From Algoriphagus sp. (lineage in GTDB: Bacteria; Bacteroidota; Bacteroidia; Cytophagales; Cyclobacteriaceae), in NCBI RefSeq assembly GCF_024305035.1, contig NZ_JAMWZB010000001.1:1-64000 (forward strand): a DNA stretch of 64,000 bases, in the 5' to 3' direction. The position numbers were made by a program, and so were the translations under genes. A model generated the notes under the pieces. That model was given only the letters and a program-made list of their open reading frames with translations, made no database searches and was not told the DNA's origin. Of this stretch, positions 7,906-17,271 are shown one piece after another. How positions within the stretch are numbered: position 1 is the first letter of the stretch; each line of letters opens with the position of its first letter.

Positions 7906-8802
7906 TCAAAAGCTGGAAAATCGAAAGAACACACCCAAGGGTAGTTTTTTCTCAAAGCGGTCTTGCAGATAAAGTTCACCATGTTGGGCATTTGGGACAT
8001 TGCCAAAGGAAGAATGAATTAAATTCGCCGCAATCATGGAGGAGAAGCTTAGGGAGTACATATTGAGCAAAAGGAAACGATCTTTTGGATCCAATATTTC
8101 TGCACAAGTTTTGAGCATTTCATTGATTTGTTCCTCCAATATCCATTTTTCTCCATCAGGACCGCGGCCGTAGGCAGGAGGATCAAGGATGATCCCCTGA
8201 TAGCTATTTCCCCGACGCGCTTCCCGCTTGATAAACTTCATGGCATCATCAACCATCCAACGGATATTATCCAAGCCGGAAGATTCCATATTGTGCCTGG
8301 ACCAGGTCACTACTTGTCTGACCGAATCCAAATGAGTCACCTCCGCACCGGCTGCTCGGGCTGCTACCGAGGCTGCACCGGTGTAGGCAAAAAGATTAAG
8401 TACTTTTGGATTTTTGACAGGAGATTTTTTGAGGGTTTGATAAATGTAATCCCAATTGACCGCCTGCTCGGGAAAGAGTCCGATGTGTTTGAATGAGGTT
8501 TGTGCTAAATTAAGTTTAAGGGATAATCCTTGATCATTCGTATACGAAATGGACCAATTGTGGGGCATTTTTTTGAATTGTTCCCAGTTTCCTTTTTCAG
8601 GGTTGTTTTTTTCTTTTGAAAAGTGTGCATGGGTGAGCTTTCTCCATTCTGAGTCTGCTAGACTTTTATCCCAGATCGCCTGAGGCTCAGGTCTGCTTAG
8701 AATGAAATCTCCAAATCGTTCTAATTTTTCAAATCCACCGGTATCGATCAGTTCGTAGTCGCTCCATTTTCCCGGACTCAGGGACACTATTGTTTCGTTC
8801 AT
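7906..8802 (-). CDS. RlmI/RlmK-like class I SAM-dependent RNA methyltransferase
   Basis: About 298 residues with a Rossmann methyltransferase core. VLNLFAYTGAASVAAR forms the SAM-binding loop and THLDSV holds the acidic residue that binds the ribose. ILDPPAYGRGPDG is the catalytic DPP motif typical of the RlmI/RlmKL C5-cytosine or N-guanine 23S rRNA methyltransferases. The N-terminal part lacks a clear PUA domain, so it is a short relative, and the target base is unknown. I prefer the ATG at 8802 (MNETIVSL); the frame also allows 8826. It lies upstream of the aminotransferase in the same run. Confidence 0.82.
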   Translation of the reverse strand: MNETIVSLSPGKWSDYELIDTGGFEKLERFGDFILSRPEPQAIWDKSLADSEWRKLTHAHFSKEKNNPEKGNWEQFKKMPHNWSISYTNDQGLSLKLNLAQTSFKHIGLFPEQAVNWDYIYQTLKKSPVKNPKVLNLFAYTGAASVAARAAGAEVTHLDSVRQVVTWSRHNMESSGLDNIRWMVDDAMKFIKREARRGNSYQGIILDPPAYGRGPDGEKWILEEQINEMLKTCAEILDPKDRFLLLNMYSLSFSSMIAANLIHSSFGNVPNAQHGELYLQDRFEKKLPLGVFFRFSSF

Positions 8803-8840
8803 TACTAAGCTAGGTTTCCTTGACAAAAGTAGTCAATTTA

Positions 8841-9653
8841 TTAGAGACCTAAATTTTTCAAGGCTTCTTCACTTTGATTCCATAGTTTGGTGGAAAGTGA
8901 TTTAGATTGGGCAAGTTTGGAAGGTTTTTTAACTTTTTTTCTCACATAATAGGCTCCAGAGTCTAGGTTTTTAATAGGTGTTTTGGTCAAGAAAATAGTG
9001 GTTTCCGCTCCTTTTCTTGGCGAAATGAAAAAAAGTTGCGTAGCGCGTATAATCGCTTTACTGATTGGGTCGGTTTCTGCCCCAAAAGCAGTCTTTACCG
9101 CTCCGGGATGAAGGGAGTAGGTTTGATATCCAATATCCTTTAAGTATTTGGACGTAAGGATATTAAATAGTTTTACCGCACCGTATGCTGTAATCGTGCT
9201 AGTGTAATTTTCCAAGAGTAAATCATTTAGGTCTAAGCCAGGGATTCGGTGTGCTTCCGAACTTACGTAGATGACTTTTGAATTTTCTTTGGAAAGGCAG
9301 GGCAGGAGCTGCTTGGTCAGGGTAAAGGGACCAAGATGATTTACCGCAAAGGTCATATCCAGTCCTTCTTGAGTTTTCTTTCCTCCAGGAAACATACCTC
9401 CTGCATTGTTGATTAGCACATCTATGTTCGGGTGATTAACTTTGATCTGTTCAGCCACTTGATGAGTTTGCTTGATGGAGCTGAGATCCATGGGGTATAA
9501 CTTCAACCGATCCTGATCAGGTAATTCCTGAAAAAGCGACTCGGCTTTTTTGAGGTTTCTTAGCGGGAGAATCCATTGGTCTGCTTGATCATAAAGTGTC
9601 TTAAGCGTTTCCCATCCGATACCGGAGGTACTGCCTGAAAGTAGTATTGTCAT
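8841..9653 (-). CDS. Short-chain dehydrogenase (retinol-dehydrogenase-like SDR)
   Basis: A classical SDR of 270 residues. GSTSGIG at 7-13 binds the nicotinamide cofactor, NNAG is at 82-85, the serine is in VSSEAH (about 131-132), and Y157/K161 form the YxxxK catalytic pair. The layout, with NHLGPFTLTKQLLPCL and SLHPGAVKTAFG, is closest to the retinol dehydrogenase/WW-oxidoreductase-like SDRs. A retinal/retinol role is tempting because a retinal operon begins 5 kb away, but that is only proximity. It heads the minus-strand run 9653-6051. Confidence 0.85.
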   Translation of the reverse strand: MTILLSGSTSGIGWETLKTLYDQADQWILPLRNLKKAESLFQELPDQDRLKLYPMDLSSIKQTHQVAEQIKVNHPNIDVLINNAGGMFPGGKKTQEGLDMTFAVNHLGPFTLTKQLLPCLSKENSKVIYVSSEAHRIPGLDLNDLLLENYTSTITAYGAVKLFNILTSKYLKDIGYQTYSLHPGAVKTAFGAETDPISKAIIRATQLFFISPRKGAETTIFLTKTPIKNLDSGAYYVRKKVKKPSKLAQSKSLSTKLWNQSEEALKNLGL

Positions 9654-9816
9654 GTCATTTTTATTTACAAGACAAAAAAAGTACTCACTTGGTTTTCAGC
9701 TTGCTGGAATAGCCGTGAAATACATCATCCAAATAAATGCAGAGAATTTGTAGTTTTGGACTTAGATTAATCCAACATTCAAGCAGAATCCACCCCTTTT
9801 TCTCTTTGATTGATCC

Positions 9817-10638
9817 ATGCCAAAAAAATTTGTTGATATAGAAAATGCAATACAGTCCAAGAATCCTAAGCTCCTCAAATGGCTTCCTAGGTTTGTGATT
9901 TCCTATATCAAAAGGATCACCCATGAAGCTTGGCTCAATCAGGTTATGGCAAAAATCGGGCATTTGCGAGGGCTTGAGTTTGTCAATGCCATCATTGAGG
10001 AGTTTGGGATGGAGGTTGTACTCACCGGGGCTGAAAATATTCCCAAAGAAGGAGGGGTAATTGTAGCATCGAATCACCCTTTGGGTGGATTGGATGGAAT
10101 TGCGTTGATGTATGCCATCGGGCGGATTAGACCCGATATCCGATTTTTGGTAAATGATCTGCTCATGGCATTTGAAAACTTCCAGCCAATTTTTGTACCG
10201 GTGAATAAACATGGGAAAAATTCGGTGAAAGCCTTGGATACAATTGACGGGGTATTTGCGGGAGATTTTGCGGTAATGATTTTCCCGGCTGGGCTGGTTT
10301 CTAGAAAATCCGATCATGGAATTAAGGATTTGGTTTGGAAAAAAAGCTTTATTGCAAAGGCTAAGAAGTATGAGAAAGAAATTTTACCTTGTTTTGTGGA
10401 AGGTCGAAATTCCAAGTTCTTTTATAATCTTGCTTATTGGCGAAAGAAACTTGGGATAAAAGCTAATATTGAAATGTTTTTTCTTGTTGATGAGATGTAC
10501 CGACAGATTGGAAGTAAAGTAACCATTCACTTGGGACAGCCAATAGGACCGAAGGAGTTGGATGCAAGTAAAACCGATATGGAGTGGGCAGCATTTGTCA
10601 AGGGAAAAGTGTATGAATTAGAAACGAAAAATGAATAG
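9817..10638 (+). CDS. glsA: Lysophospholipid acyltransferase, GlsA/OlsA-like (aminolipid O-acyltransferase)
   Basis: A 273-residue acyltransferase whose catalytic motif is NHPLGGLDG (H87, D93). His and Asp are five residues apart rather than the usual four, as in the branch linked to amino-acid lipids. A membrane-binding hydrophobic N-terminus precedes it, and FPAGLVSRK provides the acyl-acceptor region. It overlaps the next gene, a GNAT N-acyltransferase, by 8 bases. In Bacteroides thetaiotaomicron such a PlsC-like/GNAT pair (GlsA/GlsB) makes glycine lipids; in other bacteria OlsA/OlsB make ornithine lipids. The pairing is what supports the role; the amino acid used is not visible. Confidence 0.72.
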   Translation: MPKKFVDIENAIQSKNPKLLKWLPRFVISYIKRITHEAWLNQVMAKIGHLRGLEFVNAIIEEFGMEVVLTGAENIPKEGGVIVASNHPLGGLDGIALMYAIGRIRPDIRFLVNDLLMAFENFQPIFVPVNKHGKNSVKALDTIDGVFAGDFAVMIFPAGLVSRKSDHGIKDLVWKKSFIAKAKKYEKEILPCFVEGRNSKFFYNLAYWRKKLGIKANIEMFFLVDEMYRQIGSKVTIHLGQPIGPKELDASKTDMEWAAFVKGKVYELETKNE

Positions 10639-11602
10639 GTTGGAAGAAATCATTCCGGCGATTGACCGACAATTGCTAAAGTCAGAATTGACAGAAGAGC
10701 GTTTTCTTCGATATACCAATAACGGAAATAATCTTGTGTTTTTGGTAAATCATCATAATGCTCCAAATACGGTTTTGGAAATCGGAAGGCTTAGGGAATT
10801 GACTTTTCGATTAGCCGGAGGCGGTACCGGACTGGCCCTGGATCTGGATGAAAATGACATCGGAGAAGTATGTTATGATCAGCTGGTCACCTGGAATCCG
10901 GAAGATGAAGAAATCGTAGCTGGCTATCGCCTGATTCATTGTCGCAAAGCCATGAAAGCAGGCGGAGAAATCAATTTATCCACCACTCATTTATTTGACT
11001 TTTCAGAAGAGTTTATTCAAAATTATATCCCGTATACCATTGAGCTGGGGCGCTCTTTTGTGCAGCCCAAATACCAGCCAGGAATCGATAACCGAAAAGG
11101 TATTTTTAGCTTAGATAATCTGTGGGATGGACTAGGGGCTGTGGTATTACTCAGTCCTGATGTTAAATACCTTTTTGGGAAAGTCACAATGTATCCACAT
11201 TATCACCGTGAAGCCCGTGATCTGTTGCTCGTTTTTATGAATTATTATTTTCCGGATCATAAAAAACTGGTCACACCCAAAAAAGAGCTTGAATTGGGAT
11301 TTGAAACTGAAATTGGCAGAAGTCCAAATCCTTTTTTAAACCTGGATTACAAAGAGGGATATAAATTATTGAATAGTAAAATTAGAGGCTATGGGGAGAA
11401 TATTCCTCCACTTATCAACACGTATATGAATCTTTCTCCAACGATGATGACTTTCGGTACTTCGCTCAATGATGAGTTTGGGGCCGTGGAGGAGACGGGG
11501 ATTTTGATTACACTGGAAGATATCTACGAAACCAAAAAACACCGACACATGGATACCTTTGAGCGGGATAGAATTTATGGAAGCAGAGATGTCAACACCT
11601 AA
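10631..11602 (+). CDS. glsB: GNAT-type amino acid N-acyltransferase, GlsB/OlsB-like
   Basis: A 323-residue protein with an OlsB/hemolysin-like acyltransferase core. IGRLRELTFRLAGGGTG lies near residue 50, LVTWNPEDEEIVAGYRL forms the core strand, and ELGRSFVQPKYQ is the OlsB signature. It would N-acylate glycine or ornithine with a 3-hydroxy fatty acid, and the product would be O-acylated by the partner encoded just upstream. It overlaps both neighbours (8 and 14 bases), so 9817-11960 is one transcription unit. Confidence 0.75.
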   Translation: MNRLEEIIPAIDRQLLKSELTEERFLRYTNNGNNLVFLVNHHNAPNTVLEIGRLRELTFRLAGGGTGLALDLDENDIGEVCYDQLVTWNPEDEEIVAGYRLIHCRKAMKAGGEINLSTTHLFDFSEEFIQNYIPYTIELGRSFVQPKYQPGIDNRKGIFSLDNLWDGLGAVVLLSPDVKYLFGKVTMYPHYHREARDLLLVFMNYYFPDHKKLVTPKKELELGFETEIGRSPNPFLNLDYKEGYKLLNSKIRGYGENIPPLINTYMNLSPTMMTFGTSLNDEFGAVEETGILITLEDIYETKKHRHMDTFERDRIYGSRDVNT

Positions 11603-11960
11603 AACGCTGATCGTAGGGGCCACCACGAATCCAGGAAGGTATGCACATTATGCGGCCTCCCTCTTTTTTGAGCGTCAAATGGAATTCATTCCCATTGGCA
11701 TCAAAAAGGGGAAAGTATTTGGGAAGGAAATTTTGGATTTGAAATCCAAACCTGCGCTTAGTGATATCCATACCATAACGATGTATATCGGGCCGCAACA
11801 TCAGGAGGAATGGATGGATTATTTGCTTTCACTAAATCCGAAACGGATAATTTTTAATCCTGGAACTGAAAATCCTGATTTTTTTAATAAAGCAAAAGCC
11901 AAAGGAGTGGAAGTTGTTCCGGCTTGTACCTTGGTTATGTTGAGGACGGGACAGTTTTAG
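11589..11960 (+). CDS. CoA-binding domain protein
   Basis: About 123 residues forming a single Rossmann-type CoA-binding domain: TLIVGATTNPGRYAHYA at the N-terminus, IPIGIKKGKVFGKEI, and GTENPDFFNKAKAKGVEVVPACTLVML at the C-terminus. This is the YccU/succinyl-CoA-ligase-like fold without a catalytic partner; the role of stand-alone members is unknown. I chose ATG 11589, which overlaps the GNAT gene by 14 bases; an earlier start at 11559 is unlikely. It converges with blh, the 3' ends overlapping by 26 bases. Confidence 0.8.
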   Translation: MSTPKTLIVGATTNPGRYAHYAASLFFERQMEFIPIGIKKGKVFGKEILDLKSKPALSDIHTITMYIGPQHQEEWMDYLLSLNPKRIIFNPGTENPDFFNKAKAKGVEVVPACTLVMLRTGQF

Positions 11961-12831
11961 ACGACTTTTTAAAAAAGCTATCCATGTAAATTACATGGGG
12001 GAAAGAGATAAGCGATATCAAGACGAAAAACAGGAGCATCAATTGTCCCATTTCCAAGGCTTTGATTCCCAAAAACAGAATAATAGCAATTCCGACCATG
12101 CTGATGAGACTAAAAGGTAGAAGCTGAATTATAAATTTTTTTGCTCCTCGAAATTGTGGAAACCGAGCCAAATAGTCGTATTCGCTAACCATACTGGGAA
12201 GAGCATGCCAAAACCCAAAATATACCGCAAAGCTGATGAATAAGGGGCTAAAATACAGTAGGAAGGGTAGGAGGAATAGATCTAAAAGGTCATTTCGGTT
12301 GAATGAGATTTTTGAAATAAACTGGATTCCAATCGATAATCCAAAAAATGCAAAGATGAAATAAAATTGATACGGCCCAAGATACCTAATGGACAAAATA
12401 GGAGAGAGGATTTCGGCGGTGGTTTCAAAACTTCCAAATAGAATCAAGCTCAGGAAAAAAAATCCTCGGCTGATGAAAAGGACAGATTCAATCCACACCG
12501 CGTTTTTTAATCGATTGAGGTAGTGAGTTTGCCCAAAATGATAGGCTGAAAAGATTAAAAAAAGCAGGATTGCCAATTTTGGTGCAATAAACCAAAGTCC
12601 CATGTAAATCAAAATTAAGCCTAGATAAGTGATTAGGAATCTGATAAGTGATTTTTTAGTCAATCTGGGCTGGGAGGTGAGGTGGTCGATGGCCCCATGT
12701 GGAATTCCGATACTGACTAAAATAAGGCCAAACATTGTCATTTGAGCCAGCATATTTTCTGTTTCAGTCCAGATAAAAATTAAACATATTAAAATGCCTA
12801 GGGCCTTAAAATAGGCTTCAACGCTTTTCAT
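11935..12831 (-). CDS. blh: Beta-carotene 15,15'-dioxygenase, Brp/Blh family
   Basis: Blh cleaves beta-carotene into two retinal molecules in the inner membrane. The protein is about 298 residues with many hydrophobic helices. The family's iron-binding histidines appear in GIPHGAIDH (residues 42-50), SAYHFGQTH and FGFWHALPSM. I chose the ATG at 12831 (MKSVEAYF), which overlaps the crtY end by 14 bases; the longer frame to 12912 would lie deep within crtY. It is the third gene of the rhodopsin-crtY-blh operon and supplies the chromophore. Confidence 0.92.
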   Translation of the reverse strand: MKSVEAYFKALGILICLIFIWTETENMLAQMTMFGLILVSIGIPHGAIDHLTSQPRLTKKSLIRFLITYLGLILIYMGLWFIAPKLAILLFLIFSAYHFGQTHYLNRLKNAVWIESVLFISRGFFFLSLILFGSFETTAEILSPILSIRYLGPYQFYFIFAFFGLSIGIQFISKISFNRNDLLDLFLLPFLLYFSPLFISFAVYFGFWHALPSMVSEYDYLARFPQFRGAKKFIIQLLPFSLISMVGIAIILFLGIKALEMGQLMLLFFVLISLISFPHVIYMDSFFKKSSKTVPSST

Positions 12832-13954
12832 AGGAAAGCAGGCTTTTGATGAAAATAGCAAACCGAAGGCGAGACAGGATGCGAATTTCCTCCCAAAGAG
12901 AAGTCTCCTCATTCAAAAAGCGAAATAACTGGTCGGTTTGGGTCTTTTGGAATAAATCTTTAAACAAAAGCACTAGTTCATTTGGCCATTTGTGTGCTAT
13001 ATTCAACAGAATATTGTCGTAAAACTTAAATCGCTTGGGGGGATTGTAAGGCGAAATTGATTTGCCTTGTACCAATTCAGAAACGATTCGTTTGGTCTCC
13101 AATTGGATCTTGTGAAAGGTATATCCGGTCGATGCTTTGGTCCATCCCGCGCGTGTTCCGATGGGGTAAATGGTTTTACTTGACTTGATTTCTCCCACTT
13201 GAGTGCTCATCGGAATTACACCACTTTCTTGAAAAGTTATAGAGAAGTTAGCAGCAGGGAATTTTTGATCAAGGTAATCTTGAATTTTATTTTCGAGAAT
13301 ATCTTTAGAAATGGGTTTTTTAGAATACGTAGTGTATTCAATTAAAGCGGATTGGTCGGAAAAGGGTAAGATGTAAAAGAATTCAAAATCCTCGGCAAAA
13401 GTCTGGTTCCACTCCATCAGCGTCAAGGATTTACTGTCAAATAATGGCGATTCCGTTTTGACCACCCATCCAGCAAAAAGTTGTTTTAATACATTCGGGG
13501 GAAAATCTTGGTCGGAAATACGGGAATCAAAAACGGTCTTCGCTTGGACCGTGACTCCTTTTTGGCAATGGACTAAAGAATAATTTTCCTTTTCTTCCAG
13601 ACCTATTACGGGTGAAGCAAGAGTTTCAATTGTGTGGTGGCTATTGATTTTTTTCCAAATGGATTCATAAAAGTCAGTGGATTCCAAATGGAAATACTTC
13701 AGTTTTGAAAAGGAATAGTGTTGTTGTTGGTCTACCGAAGAAAGCTTTAAGTTCTCCCAGAAGTGAATGGCATGTGAAGGATGAATTTCTAAAGGACTTT
13801 CTGACCAATAACACCAAGTTTTGGAAGGAATTCGATTGATATCTGGATCGATTAACAATATTTTTGAATGCCGAAGTGGGCTTTCCAAAAGGTAGTAAAC
13901 CATGCTCAGACTCGCACAACCTGCTCCTGCAAATATGATGTCATATTCCTTCAT
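12818..13954 (-). CDS. crtY: Lycopene beta-cyclase, CrtY family
   Basis: CrtY converts lycopene to beta-carotene using FAD or NAD(P)H. The 378-residue protein begins with the dinucleotide-binding fold YDIIFAGAGCASLSMVYYLL, followed by SKTWCYWSE and the family motif PIGTRAGWTKASTGYTF late in the protein. It acts at the membrane. It is second in the operon, 44 bases after the rhodopsin with a hairpin between, and overlaps blh. The upstream carotenoid genes (crtE, crtB, crtI) are not in this window and must be elsewhere. Confidence 0.93.
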   Translation of the reverse strand: MKEYDIIFAGAGCASLSMVYYLLESPLRHSKILLIDPDINRIPSKTWCYWSESPLEIHPSHAIHFWENLKLSSVDQQQHYSFSKLKYFHLESTDFYESIWKKINSHHTIETLASPVIGLEEKENYSLVHCQKGVTVQAKTVFDSRISDQDFPPNVLKQLFAGWVVKTESPLFDSKSLTLMEWNQTFAEDFEFFYILPFSDQSALIEYTTYSKKPISKDILENKIQDYLDQKFPAANFSITFQESGVIPMSTQVGEIKSSKTIYPIGTRAGWTKASTGYTFHKIQLETKRIVSELVQGKSISPYNPPKRFKFYDNILLNIAHKWPNELVLLFKDLFQKTQTDQLFRFLNEETSLWEEIRILSRLRFAIFIKSLLSYEKR

Positions 13955-13964
13955 GGTGAAAATA

Positions 13965-13986
13965 GGGATCGCCGAAAGACGATCCC
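13965..13986 (-). terminator. Intercistronic hairpin between rhodopsin and crtY (possible attenuator)
   Basis: On the minus strand GGGATCG pairs with CGATCCC around an 8-base loop, then TATTTTC. It lies between the rhodopsin stop (13999) and the crtY start (13954). The T-run is weak, so it may act as a partial terminator or protect the upstream mRNA from 3' exonucleases. Either effect would yield more rhodopsin than biosynthetic enzyme. Confidence 0.55.
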
Positions 13987-13998
13987 CTTTTTTGGTTG

Positions 13999-14754
13999 TT
14001 ATGCAGTTGCTGTTTTGACTTTGGATTTGGCTGATTCTGAGATGGCCACAGAATAAATTACCAATCCGAATCCGATTTTGTTGATGGCGTCAGCCAGGTT
14101 GTAGAATAAGTCAATGGAGCTGACTTCGAATGCACCTGAAAGTAAATTTCCGGGGAGTACCATGTATCCAATTGGATAGATTGACCATCCCAGTGTAATG
14201 AAGATTTTAAGCAAAAACATGGCTCTTCCTAAGGCAGGACTGTCTGATTCTTTGGCTAACTTAGCCACGTCCCCAGCAAATACTTCATACACGATATACA
14301 AGTAACCCACTGTAGATAAAACCCCCCAGAAGATATTGCTATCGATTCCGGAAGTCTCTCCAATGTAACCTGTAACCAGCATCAAAAGCGATGCAACAAT
14401 CAACTTGAACAACGTAGATCCTTTGGCTCCAAATGGCTTGGTCAACAAATAAAATTCCACACACATCAAAGGTACCGTCAAAGTCCAGTCCACATACCTA
14501 AAGGCTGTGGGACTAGTGCCTGTCTGCAGGTAAAAATCCCGCATGTAGTAGTAATGTACTGCCGCAATACCCGTAATGAGACCGGATACAAGAAGTGAAG
14601 TTTTCCACTTTCCGTCAACGGAACCTCTTTCTACGAAAAAGAATACCGCTGAAGCAAACATAGCCATGTACCCAATGAAGAAGGTAATGGCAACCGGATC
14701 TGAATTGATGATTCTGTCTAAACCAACTAATTCAGCTAATAAGGTGAGGTTCAT
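13999..14754 (-). CDS. Proteorhodopsin-type light-driven proton pump
   Basis: A 251-residue seven-helix microbial rhodopsin in the inner membrane. The helix C motif RYVDWTLTVPLMCVEFYLL gives D89 (proton acceptor), T93 and E100 (proton donor), the DTE pattern of outward proton pumps. M97 occupies the spectral-tuning position (105 in SAR86 proteorhodopsin) and predicts green absorption. H67 in AAVHYYYMR matches the proton-acceptor-associated His. K226 in ADAINKIGFG binds retinal. G144 in IFWGVLS replaces the bulky residue (Trp138 of bacteriorhodopsin), as in carotenoid-antenna rhodopsins. It is first in the rhodopsin-crtY-blh operon. Confidence 0.96.
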   Translation of the reverse strand: MNLTLLAELVGLDRIINSDPVAITFFIGYMAMFASAVFFFVERGSVDGKWKTSLLVSGLITGIAAVHYYYMRDFYLQTGTSPTAFRYVDWTLTVPLMCVEFYLLTKPFGAKGSTLFKLIVASLLMLVTGYIGETSGIDSNIFWGVLSTVGYLYIVYEVFAGDVAKLAKESDSPALGRAMFLLKIFITLGWSIYPIGYMVLPGNLLSGAFEVSSIDLFYNLADAINKIGFGLVIYSVAISESAKSKVKTATA

Positions 14755-17059
<2,305 letters not shown>

Positions 17060-17067
17060 TAGAAATG

Positions 17068-17203
17068 AGGCTGTCTCATTAGCCTAAATTATTACCTTGA
17101 TCAGCTGACCAACAAGAGTTGGAGTCACAAGGGGGCCTAATTGTTAAAATTGGCTCATTGATTCGCTCGGTTTGGCCAGGATGGATTACTTTTGAGACAG
17201 CCT
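17068..17203. repeat. 136-bp element with AGGCTGTCTCA inverted ends (MITE-like or terminator)
   Basis: AGGCTGTCTCA at 17068-17078 is exactly repeated in inverted orientation as TGAGACAGCCT at 17193-17203, with 114 bases between. The right end runs into TTTTTT, so it could serve as the gyrB terminator, but a 114-base loop is too long for an ordinary intrinsic terminator. Short inverted ends around a non-coding core are what a miniature transposable element would look like. No reading frame is inside and no target-site duplication is obvious. Confidence 0.5.
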
Positions 17204-17271
17204 TTTTTCTTTTGCCAATAAACAGCTCAGCAGCTTTTACCTCAAGCCTGATTATTTAAAATTTGAGACAA

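Noticed and set aside
8841..9653. Retinol dehydrogenase belonging to the retinal operon
   Set aside because: The SDR is on a separate unit over 2 kb beyond the operon end, with other genes between, and SDR substrate cannot be read from sequence.
9685..10317. Long minus-strand frame opposite the GlsA-like gene
   Set aside because: It has no recognisable domain and lies wholly antisense to a gene with clear acyltransferase motifs.
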